This document shows, in pieces, positions 7,303 through 13,761 of a DNA stretch of 15,744 nucleotides. The notes beneath the pieces were generated by a model that worked only from the letters and a program-made list of their open reading frames with translations, had not been told where the DNA came from and searched no databases. The first letter of the stretch is position 1, and the number at the start of each line of letters is the position of its first letter. The position numbers and the translations under genes are program-made. The DNA is from Lachnoclostridium sp. UBA1241 (GTDB lineage: Bacteria > Bacillota > Clostridia > Lachnospirales > Lachnospiraceae), in assembly GCA_002308955.1 (NCBI GenBank), contig DBWJ01000011.1, positions 18,410-34,153 on the forward strand. The letters are read 5' to 3'.

Positions 7303-8229
7303 TTATCCTTTCTCCACCCGGTCGATCTGATCGAACAGGATCTGCTCGGGCTGCTTCATCAGCTCCTCCGGATGCGTCAGATAGTACCGGATCCGGCGGA
7401 ACGCCAGCGCATACAGATAACCGTCCGTAGCACGCTCGTCTACAACAAACTGCAGTTTCATCCGAACGCCGCGCTTCTTCTGTCCCTTCTTGTCGAGCTC
7501 GAAATAGGTCTCCTTGCGGCCGATCGCGCCGAAGATCGAAACCGTTCCGAATTCATAAATGTGATGGAACACCGCGTCCATTCCGATGGAGCCCATATTG
7601 GTAATAAAGAAGCTCGAGTGGAACGGGCTTACCTTGTGCAGGCTCTTCGGCATGATTCCGTGCTTGTCGGTCTTGCGGAGGAACCACATCGCAAGCTTCA
7701 GCATCCAGCCGGGAAGCGAACCGAGAAGAAGCTCTGCGCTGTCGAATTTCGTCTTGTTCTCGTCTTCGGCAACGCTGCTGACCGTCGTATCGATCTGGCT
7801 GGTCTCCTCTTCGATCCGGCGAACCACATCGGGAAGCGTATCCTCCAGATGGAACCGCGGCATGATCATGCTGCGCTCGCTGTCACGGCGCATGCCCTTC
7901 ATCACAACCATGGAACCCTTAATTTCATTACGGGAGTATACCTTGCTGTTCACGACGAAGCGGTTCAGCTCCGGCACCTCCGCAAAGGTTCTTACGATCG
8001 CCGCGAAGACGACATGATAAAGCGTCAGGTCCGGAAGCTCCTCCTTCCGCTTCGCGCGGATAAAGGCCTCCAGCTCCGTAATGTCGATCTTATCTTCAAA
8101 CAGCACCCACGCGTCATACCGATGCGGCATAAAATAAGGCTCCATGCGCGTCATCGGATCCAGGTTTCGTACTAAGAAACCGTCGTAGCGGTCTCCCCAT
8201 CTTTTCTTTCTGCCTTCGTGCGGAATCAT
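7303..8229 (-). CDS. Stand-alone CAT/E2-fold acyltransferase-like protein, catalytic His replaced
   Basis: A 308-residue protein resembling the catalytic domain of 2-oxoacid dehydrogenase E2 and chloramphenicol acetyltransferase, without the lipoyl and subunit-binding domains of true E2. Visible family features are YHVVFAAIVRTFAEVPELNR (71-90), the TNMGSIGMDAVFHH stretch (210-223), SIFGAIG (231-237), and DERATDG (264-270), which aligns with the HxxxDG active-site motif. There the catalytic His is Glu265, while Asp269 and Gly270 are kept. Normal acyl transfer by the textbook mechanism is therefore doubtful. The start was set at the ATG at 8229 with GGAGGG about 7 bases upstream; a TTG at 8244 would overlap that ribosome site. 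It is the first gene of an operon with the SDR, under a recognisable promoter. Confidence 0.82.
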   Translation of the reverse strand: MIPHEGRKKRWGDRYDGFLVRNLDPMTRMEPYFMPHRYDAWVLFEDKIDITELEAFIRAKRKEELPDLTLYHVVFAAIVRTFAEVPELNRFVVNSKVYSRNEIKGSMVVMKGMRRDSERSMIMPRFHLEDTLPDVVRRIEEETSQIDTTVSSVAEDENKTKFDSAELLLGSLPGWMLKLAMWFLRKTDKHGIMPKSLHKVSPFHSSFFITNMGSIGMDAVFHHIYEFGTVSIFGAIGRKETYFELDKKGQKKRGVRMKLQFVVDERATDGYLYALAFRRIRYYLTHPEELMKQPEQILFDQIDRVEKG

Positions 8230-8268
8230 CCCATTTCCCTCCAAGGCTCTGTATTTACGAACACCTTT

Positions 8269-8297
8269 ATAATAGCAAAATACACCCGCAGATGCAA
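8269..8297 (-). promoter_or_regulatory. Promoter of the acyltransferase-like/SDR operon
   Basis: TTGCAT (8292-8297) and TATTAT (8269-8274) with a 17-base spacer on the minus strand, about 40 bases before the start codon at 8229. Confidence 0.75.
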
Positions 8298-8345
8298 TCC
8301 TTTTTCAACGCCGCGTGAAGATGACGGGTGTTTTTCCGTTTTTAT

Positions 8346-8374
8346 TTGACTATTCAAAAAGATGCGGATAAAAT
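8346..8374 (+). promoter_or_regulatory. Promoter of the lipoprotein gene at 8416
   Basis: TTGACT (8346-8351) and TAAAAT (8369-8374) with a 17-base spacer. Transcription should start near 8381, giving a leader of about 35 bases. Confidence 0.78.
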
Positions 8375-8415
8375 GGAGGAGTAGGTGTTAGATTTTCCGT
8401 AAGAGAGGTACTTCC

Positions 8416-9336
8416 ATGAAAGCAAAAACCGCCCTTTTCTGCCTGCTTTTAGGTCTGCTTGCGCTGTCTCTCTGCGCCTGCGGCAAAGAGGCTTCTTCCG
8501 TGTCGATTGTTTTAAGCGGAAAGACCGCAACCGTAAGCGGAACCGGTAAAAACGCGGTGAAGGTTTCGGACGGAACCGTCCTCATCACGAAGGCCGGAAG
8601 CTACGACATCTCCGGAACGGGCGAGCTGCAGATTGTCGTGGATACCAATGACGGCAAGGCGGTTTTTCTGAACCTTAACGGCATGGAGCTTACCTGCACG
8701 GTTTCCTCTCCGATCTGGATCAGGAACGCGGCGATGGTCGTGTTCACCCTGAAGGAAGGAACGCAAAATGTGATATCCGACAACCACCCCTACTCCGAAT
8801 CCGACGCGGAGGAGGGTAACCCCGACGTCCCGAGCGCCGCGATCTATTCCCGCGCCCCGCTCCTTCTTCGCGGAGACGGCAAGCTGATCGTTGGCGGCAG
8901 CAGCTACAACGGGATCAGCACGAGCGACACCTTCACGATGGAAGGCGGCAATCTGTCCCTGACGGCCAAGCATCACGGCATCAAAGCGAAGGATTTCATC
9001 GTCATTTCCGGCGGATATCTGAACGTCAAATGCGACGGCGACGGGATCAAAACGACCAACACCGAAAAGCCGAGCCTCGGCTATATCAATATTACCGGCG
9101 GCGACATCACGATCAATGCCAACGACGAGGGCATCTACGCGCCGACCTCCATCTCCGTGAGCGGCGGAAACATTAATGTTAAATCAAAAAAGACCGCCCT
9201 TGAGACGGACGGTCAGCTGAGCCTCACGGGCGGTTTCATTGACATTCGGACCAATGACGATCCTCTCGCCGCCGTAAAATGGGACGTCCGCCCGGATGCT
9301 GTCATCACCGTCAACGGACGCCCTGTAAAATATTAA
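8416..9336 (+). CDS. Lipoprotein with a Cthe_2159-like beta-helix carbohydrate-binding domain
   Basis: A 306-residue lipoprotein with lipobox LCAC and the lipidated Cys at residue 22. The mature part is built from repeated short beta-strand units rich in Gly, Asn and Asp: GIKAKDFIVISGGYLNVKCD, GDGIKTT, YINITGGDITINANDEGIYA, ISVSGGNINVKSKKTALETD. The recurring ISGG/ITGG/VSGG turns are typical of a right-handed parallel beta-helix. The pattern fits the Cthe_2159-type carbohydrate-binding family (known to bind cellulose and acidic polysaccharides), though these are usually longer. It probably acts at the cell surface; the ligand is unknown. The ATG has GAGAGG 7 bases upstream. It is the only plus-strand gene before proS, is divergent from the acyltransferase operon, and its stop overlaps the stop of the converging metallopeptidase gene. 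Confidence 0.82.
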   Translation: MKAKTALFCLLLGLLALSLCACGKEASSVSIVLSGKTATVSGTGKNAVKVSDGTVLITKAGSYDISGTGELQIVVDTNDGKAVFLNLNGMELTCTVSSPIWIRNAAMVVFTLKEGTQNVISDNHPYSESDAEEGNPDVPSAAIYSRAPLLLRGDGKLIVGGSSYNGISTSDTFTMEGGNLSLTAKHHGIKAKDFIVISGGYLNVKCDGDGIKTTNTEKPSLGYINITGGDITINANDEGIYAPTSISVSGGNINVKSKKTALETDGQLSLTGGFIDIRTNDDPLAAVKWDVRPDAVITVNGRPVKY

Positions 9337-11363
9337 TCGTTCAGGTTCTTCACAAGTTCCCGGTAGTCATCGAAGGAAATCACTCCGAACATCTGCTCCC
9401 AGAGAACCGGGTAATCGCATGCCGCAAGGCTCGGGAACACCTCCCGTAGCGCTGCCGACAGGAATTTCGCCTTGTTACGTAGCCCTTCGCTCTGGAAATC
9501 CCAGTCATACCCGAGATATAAGTACTCTAACACGCGCGCACGGTCTTCCGTGGGCGCGGATTTTGCGTATGCGTCAATGAACCAGGCATTGTTCGCGTCC
9601 GCAATCGTCGTTCCGGAGTAGTCGGAAATCATCATGCCGTTCTCATCCAGATAACTGTTCTTATAAGGATAATCCGGCGAGTTCAGATTCACGTCCCAGT
9701 AACCGAGGATATGGCAGTCGTTCGCTTCCTCATACTCCTCAATGCGGTGCTCGGACAGATGTGTCAGCTCGTGCACCACGTTCTGCTCAAGCGACGATAG
9801 ATATACAACGCCCATGCAAAGCGCCAGGCGGTCGCGGTGGCGGTTGGCGCAGGCTGCGGGCGTCTCTATGGAGGAGTCACTGATCCGGACGAATCCGCCG
9901 CACAGGAAGATGTCAAGTCCGGTCTTCTTCTCACCGCTCAGCTCCTGTAAAAATCCGGCCGGATACCGCATCAGGAATTCCTCTAAGCGGAGCATGTACT
10001 CAATAAGCGTGTCATTATCCTCGCAGGGCGTAAGCAGGTAGGAATCACGGAAGAAATCGAGCCCGAACTTATCATAATATACCCGAACGCCCGGGAATTC
10101 CTCCTCCATGCGGCGCGCGATCGCGTACGCTTCCGGGTTTTCGTCTGCAGGTCTGTACCTGCGAAACGTCGGATCCGTTTCCGGCATCCGCTTCGAAAAA
10201 TCATACAGATATAATTCTTCTTCATCGTCATCCCCGTATGCCGTGAAAAGGAAATACCCTTCTTCGGTAATCCCCATATACTGTATGGTCCAGTACCGGT
10301 CAAGGAACAGATCCGTTGCGAGTTCTCCGTATACTGCGCCGCTCCTTGCATCCACAACCCGGTAGTAATCGATGTAGTCATAATCCTCACCGTCACCGGC
10401 ATTTTCGTAACAGTATGTCAGGAAACGTCCGCCTTTACACATAAGGACGCTCTCGGTCTCCCGTTTCTTTTCGTAGCTGCCGATAAGCTCCGGCGTATCA
10501 AGGGGCGCTACGTAGAACCTTTCCTGCGAATCATAAAGAATGGTTCCCTCGTAGAACTCCGCATGCCCGACGGACTCTTCGTAAAGGGCGATCTCGCCGG
10601 TCTTACGGTCAAGTCGGTACATCCGCTGCACGTTGTATTTGTTGTGAAGAGAGAAGATAATTGCCCCGTCTTCTTCAGAAAGGATCCGGTCATCGTATAA
10701 CTTTTGGAAGCCTTCGTAGCGTTCCTCCTTGCCCGTTTCGAAATTATAGCCGGCAAGGAAACCGTCTCCCACTACCCACAGCGTTTCGTCCTTTGAGATA
10801 CCGATACGGTATACATCCTCTCCGAAACTCCATGTCGCATCCTGCTCGCGGTACTTTTTCCTCTGGATGACGGTTCCGTCGGAGCGGAATCCGTATACGG
10901 TTCCGTCCTGACCGAGCATATAATCATTTACTTCGGGAATATACCCCGTAGTGATTCGCTCCGGTCCGAGGATCGGAAACAGGCTGTAACAAACCTTATA
11001 ATCTCCGTCACCGAGCCGTGCCGACTGCACCATCATGACATAGCCGTCACGGACGCTTCCGGAATAGAGGTATCCGCCTTCAATCTTCCAATCCGAGCCG
11101 ATATGATACAGATCCTCCGTATATTCTTCCTCATAAAGATCCGAAAGCGTGCGGAACAGCATCGGATCCGTTGTCGGCGTCGGCGTAGATGTCGGTGTCG
11201 GAGAGGACGTCGGCTCACTCGGCGTCAGTGTGGCAACGACCGAGCCTCCGGGGCCTGTCCGCTTCTCTCCGGGCTTTGCTTTCTTCGCATCGCGTCCGCA
11301 GGAGGCGAGTACCGCAATCAAAATCAGTAAAATTGTTGCAAAAAGGATTTTTCTGCTTCGCAT
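9333..11363 (-). CDS. Large lipoprotein with propeller-like repeats and a C-terminal HExxH metallopeptidase domain
   Basis: A 676-residue protein with a lipoprotein signal (LASC, Cys22), then a Pro/Thr/Ser linker (about 47-67). A central region (about 75-400) has recurring DGTVYGF, DGTVIQ, DRKTGEIALY and DARSGAVYGE units that look like beta-propeller blades. A C-terminal domain (about 405-676) carries VVHELTHLSEH, with HELTH at 531-535. The HExxH is a zinc-peptidase signature. Downstream, DAYAKSAPTEDRARVLEY (597-614) places Glu606 as a plausible third zinc ligand, as in gluzincins. An extracellular membrane-anchored peptidase is likely; the substrate is unknown. The ATG at 11363 has only a weak ribosome site. 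It follows the HAD gene by 40 bases, with no promoter seen, and appears to be the last gene of the operon. Confidence 0.8.
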   Translation of the reverse strand: MRSRKILFATILLILIAVLASCGRDAKKAKPGEKRTGPGGSVVATLTPSEPTSSPTPTSTPTPTTDPMLFRTLSDLYEEEYTEDLYHIGSDWKIEGGYLYSGSVRDGYVMMVQSARLGDGDYKVCYSLFPILGPERITTGYIPEVNDYMLGQDGTVYGFRSDGTVIQRKKYREQDATWSFGEDVYRIGISKDETLWVVGDGFLAGYNFETGKEERYEGFQKLYDDRILSEEDGAIIFSLHNKYNVQRMYRLDRKTGEIALYEESVGHAEFYEGTILYDSQERFYVAPLDTPELIGSYEKKRETESVLMCKGGRFLTYCYENAGDGEDYDYIDYYRVVDARSGAVYGELATDLFLDRYWTIQYMGITEEGYFLFTAYGDDDEEELYLYDFSKRMPETDPTFRRYRPADENPEAYAIARRMEEEFPGVRVYYDKFGLDFFRDSYLLTPCEDNDTLIEYMLRLEEFLMRYPAGFLQELSGEKKTGLDIFLCGGFVRISDSSIETPAACANRHRDRLALCMGVVYLSSLEQNVVHELTHLSEHRIEEYEEANDCHILGYWDVNLNSPDYPYKNSYLDENGMMISDYSGTTIADANNAWFIDAYAKSAPTEDRARVLEYLYLGYDWDFQSEGLRNKAKFLSAALREVFPSLAACDYPVLWEQMFGVISFDDYRELVKNLND
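11163..11225 (-). repeat. Low-complexity Pro/Thr linker coding repeat
   Basis: An imperfect short tandem repeat of GTCGG(C/T)-type units on the plus strand encodes the Thr/Pro/Ser-rich linker (residues 47-67) of the metallopeptidase lipoprotein. It is a typical wall-spanning or flexible spacer, and could vary in length between strains. Confidence 0.6.
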
Positions 11364-11403
11364 TTTCCGTATCCAATCTCATCCGTTCGTAAATGACGGG
11401 TTA

Positions 11404-11874
11404 TTACAGGTCACATACAATCTGCGCGACGTGGGTGCCCTTGATTCCGCTGCACACCGCCTTCAGAATGACGGAATAGGTGTCCTCCACCAGTTCGCAT
11501 TCGCCGGGCGAGACCTCGTACCTTTCGGCAAATGCCATGATTTTCGTTATCTTCTCCGCGTCCTCCCTAACGGTAAGAACTTCCCGGAACAGTCCCGGGA
11601 AGCACCGCTTTATAAACTTCTCCTTGGAGGAATCCTCCTCTACTGTCTGGGACGTCGACAGAACGAAAAGAACGACTCCCTCTGCGCGGAGTTGCTCCGC
11701 GTATCGCTTCACCGGCTGAACCGGTTTGCAGAAGCGATAGGAATCGTTCCCGTATGTCTTGCAAAATGTAATCCACTGCTCGTCGGTCATCCCGGGCTTC
11801 ATCTCCCCGTCGACCGGATAGTAAGGTGCGCTCAGCGTTCCGTCAATATCGAAAAATGCGAGCTTTGTTTTCAT
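11404..11874 (-). CDS. HAD-superfamily hydrolase-like protein
   Basis: A 156-residue compact HAD fold protein. Motif I is FFDIDGTL with Asp9 as the expected nucleophile and Asp11 as acid/base. Motif II is VLFVLSTSQ with Ser73. A motif III lysine is probably Lys108 or Lys111, and the acidic motif IV is ELVEDTYSVILKA (Glu130/Asp131). There is no large cap domain, so it may act on a macromolecule or a small phosphate ester; the substrate is unknown. The start codon overlaps the stop of the radical SAM gene as ATGA, with AAGGA 6 bases upstream, so the two are translationally coupled and probably work together. Confidence 0.85.
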   Translation of the reverse strand: MKTKLAFFDIDGTLSAPYYPVDGEMKPGMTDEQWITFCKTYGNDSYRFCKPVQPVKRYAEQLRAEGVVLFVLSTSQTVEEDSSKEKFIKRCFPGLFREVLTVREDAEKITKIMAFAERYEVSPGECELVEDTYSVILKAVCSGIKGTHVAQIVCDL

Positions 11875-12524
11875 GTTGCTTCCTTCTCCTGCGTTTCTTC
11901 CCCGCGAATTATATACGAAAAGACCTCGATCCGAAAATCCGGTCCGATCGCGCGGACCTGCTCAACGCTCTTCTTTCTGTCTTCCTCGCCGTTGAAATCT
12001 GGAATTGCGGGAATCCGCACTTTTACGTGGTTCTGCGGCACGTTCTCCGCGAGGATGCGGAGGTTACGAAGCACCGCTTCGTTGCCCCGTTCGGTATAGG
12101 CGCGGTATATGTCCGGATTCATATCCTTGATATCCACAATATAATAATCGAGATACGGAAGAACCTTACGCAGGTTCTCTTCCGGAACATTCAGACAGGT
12201 TTCTGCGGTAAGCTTCCAGCCTTCCGGTTTCAGCTTCGCGAATTCCGCAATGAAATCCGCATGTAAAAGCGATTCTCCGCCGCCGAATACAATCCCCCCG
12301 CCGGTTGCCTGAAAGTAAAGATCGTCAATCTTTACCATCTCAACCAGTTCCTCCGGCGTGACCGGGTTGCTCGGGGCGGTATCGGTTAAAACTTTCGCGT
12401 TGATGCAGTACTTGCAGGACAAAGGACAGCCTTTGGCGGCGACCAGCGTGGTCACCCCGTCCCCGTCAACTTCCATTCGAAGTCGGTTAGTACTTATCAG
12501 AGGAATTGTAATCCTCGCAGTCAT
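11871..12524 (-). CDS. Radical SAM protein (activating-enzyme-like)
   Basis: A 217-residue radical SAM enzyme with the [4Fe-4S] signature CPLSCKYC (Cys33, Cys37, Cys40), the FGGGES glycine motif that contacts SAM, and a partial TIM barrel (AETCLNV, YYIVDIKDM, VKVRIPAIPDFN). The small size and the preceding GVTTLVAAKGCPL resemble activating enzymes of the pyruvate formate-lyase AE/YjjW type, but no glycyl-radical enzyme is encoded in the window. The start at 12524 was chosen because AAGGAG lies 9 bases upstream and ITIPLIS precedes the domain as in related proteins; a longer ORF start at 12581 has no ribosome site. It overlaps the end of the small Cys-motif gene by 38 bases and the HAD start by 4 bases. 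Confidence 0.88.
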   Translation of the reverse strand: MTARITIPLISTNRLRMEVDGDGVTTLVAAKGCPLSCKYCINAKVLTDTAPSNPVTPEELVEMVKIDDLYFQATGGGIVFGGGESLLHADFIAEFAKLKPEGWKLTAETCLNVPEENLRKVLPYLDYYIVDIKDMNPDIYRAYTERGNEAVLRNLRILAENVPQNHVKVRIPAIPDFNGEEDRKKSVEQVRAIGPDFRIEVFSYIIRGEETQEKEAT

Positions 12525-12954
12525 CCTCAACAACTCCTTCGTCCTCGTAGTACGGGGCTCCGCCTTCCAGTTCCGGTTCATTCGGCGCTACGCCTTCCAC
12601 TTCGTACGGATAATACGGCTGCGCCTCTCCTTCGATTACGTCGCCCTCAAGCTGGTGGTAACCGGTGACCCCGTAAAGCTTGTACATAACCTCCTCAACG
12701 ACATCCTGCGGCGTGCAGGCGGTAGCCGTAGCCATAACGCCCGCGGCGATTCCCGCGATGGCAACGCCCTTTCCGAGGCGTCTACGAAGGGACAGCGCCT
12801 CTTCCATCTGGCGGACTTCCGCTTCACAGCGGGGGCAGGTGCCCTTGCATTCACCCTTGTGAGGGCACTCCTCGATTACGTACGGAATATCGTTCTCATC
12901 GGCGATTTTCTTACGAATCTGTTTCAGAATCCGGCATTTATCTTTTCCTTTCAT
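12487..12954 (-). CDS. Small CxxxCxxC-motif membrane or lipoprotein-like protein
   Basis: A 155-residue protein in three parts. Residues 1-57 are a helical, charged N-terminus ending in a cysteine cluster, CPHKGECKGTCPRCEAE (Cys30, Cys36, Cys40, Cys43; the last three spaced CxxxCxxC), which probably binds zinc or an iron-sulfur cluster. Next comes RRR followed by a hydrophobic segment (61-79) ending ATAC, which looks like a membrane helix or an internal lipobox at Cys80. The tail (about 90-155) is acidic and Tyr/Pro-rich, with two imperfect APYY...EG repeats (110-121 and 130-140). I know similar Cys-motif N-termini in gut Clostridia and Bacteroides proteins, but no function. The ATG at 12954 has AGAGGGG 7 bases upstream. 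The gene overlaps the radical SAM gene, suggesting it is that enzyme's partner or substrate. Confidence 0.78.
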   Translation of the reverse strand: MKGKDKCRILKQIRKKIADENDIPYVIEECPHKGECKGTCPRCEAEVRQMEEALSLRRRLGKGVAIAGIAAGVMATATACTPQDVVEEVMYKLYGVTGYHQLEGDVIEGEAQPYYPYEVEGVAPNEPELEGGAPYYEDEGVVEDDCEDYNSSDKY

Positions 12955-12955
12955 G

Positions 12956-12980
12956 ACAAAACCCCTCTTTCAAGTTTTGT
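12956..12980 (-). promoter_or_regulatory. Hairpin carrying the ribosome site of the Cys-motif gene
   Basis: ACAAAAC (12956-12962) and GTTTTGT (12974-12980) pair over 7 bp around an 11-base loop. On the mRNA the loop plus first stem base contain the AGAGGGG Shine-Dalgarno sequence, and the stem ends one base before the ATG. It could present or mask the ribosome site. Confidence 0.45.
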
Positions 12981-13009
12981 TTCTTAAATGCGCGGAGGTG
13001 GGGAAAATG

Positions 13010-13714
13010 TCACATTTTCTGTTTCCGGTGTGATAATTTATACTGAACCCACTCCCGGAACAGGAATTTTTCCTCCCGGTATATGTTCATCGGAGGCGTG
13101 TAATCCGACAGCCGCCTTGCTTTTTCAAGCGTCTGCTCGGAAACATGGCCTTTCTTTTCAATCGTATCAATCACGCGGCGAAGCTCCGACGATCTCGCAT
13201 TGATCTCCGAAATGCAGGACAGATAGTATTCCTTCTCGCCCTCGTAATGGCGGACGTAGTTCTCTTCCACAAGGTTGCTGTGCGGACCGCACTTCGTCTT
13301 GACGGCATAAGCCGTAGCGACGTTCAGAAGCTTAAGCAGAAAGAACCCTGCGCCGATCGCGCCCGCAAGACACAGCATTCCGAAGCTGACCGCTCCGCCG
13401 ATTCCGCCGGTCAGACCGAGCCATCCGAATACGACAAATACGACACAGGACACCAAAAGACACAGCCCGTAAAGAACGATCAGCATCTTATCGGAGCTCT
13501 TCCTTGCGTCTACCGAGAGCATATCCTTTTCATAGCTCTCCGCCCACGTGGCAAGCTTCTTCACTCCGTTGTGCATGGCCTCCAGCTGGAACTGGTAGCG
13601 GCCGATGTCATAGCCGCCGTCCTTCTCGGCAGGGCGCAGTTTTGCGCCGGTCGCCTCGCGGTTATACTCCGCCAGTTCACGGTCAAGGTCGTCTAAGAGT
13701 ATTTCGTTCCCCAT
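13010..13714 (-). CDS. Two-helix membrane protein, paralogue B
   Basis: A 234-residue membrane protein of unknown family. It starts MGNEILLDDLDRELAEYN, then has a polar N-terminal region (about 20-75), two membrane helices (about 77-99 and 105-130), and a charged helical C-terminal half containing KKGHVSEQTLEKARRL. The same layout and the same LDDLDRELAEYN block are in the next gene upstream, so the pair arose by tandem duplication. Both ends probably face the cytoplasm. The ATG at 13714 was chosen because AAGGGGA lies 7 bases upstream; a longer frame to 13756 has none. It starts 47 bases after the stop of its paralogue. A hairpin at 13003-13019 has the TGA stop as its loop but no T tract. 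Confidence 0.85.
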   Translation of the reverse strand: MGNEILLDDLDRELAEYNREATGAKLRPAEKDGGYDIGRYQFQLEAMHNGVKKLATWAESYEKDMLSVDARKSSDKMLIVLYGLCLLVSCVVFVVFGWLGLTGGIGGAVSFGMLCLAGAIGAGFFLLKLLNVATAYAVKTKCGPHSNLVEENYVRHYEGEKEYYLSCISEINARSSELRRVIDTIEKKGHVSEQTLEKARRLSDYTPPMNIYREEKFLFREWVQYKLSHRKQKM

Positions 13715-13761
13715 CGCGTTGTCCCCTTTTAAAGGTTCGGCACGCCTGTCCGGCAATGCGG

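Noticed and set aside
6934..8175. 413-residue plus-strand open frame opposite the SDR and acyltransferase-like genes
   Set aside because: It spans two well-supported minus-strand genes and their junction; the composition is typical of an antisense shadow.
11149..12099. 316-residue plus-strand open frame
   Set aside because: It crosses three convincing minus-strand genes; the low-complexity start comes from the antisense of the Pro/Thr linker.
11871..12581. Longer start of the radical SAM gene at 12581
   Set aside because: No ribosome site there, and it would lengthen the overlap with the Cys-motif gene without adding conserved sequence.
13003..13019. Hairpin GAAAATG-TCA-CATTTTC at the end of paralogue B as a terminator
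   Set aside because: There is no T tract after it on the minus strand and the stem is A/T-rich; the operon probably continues.
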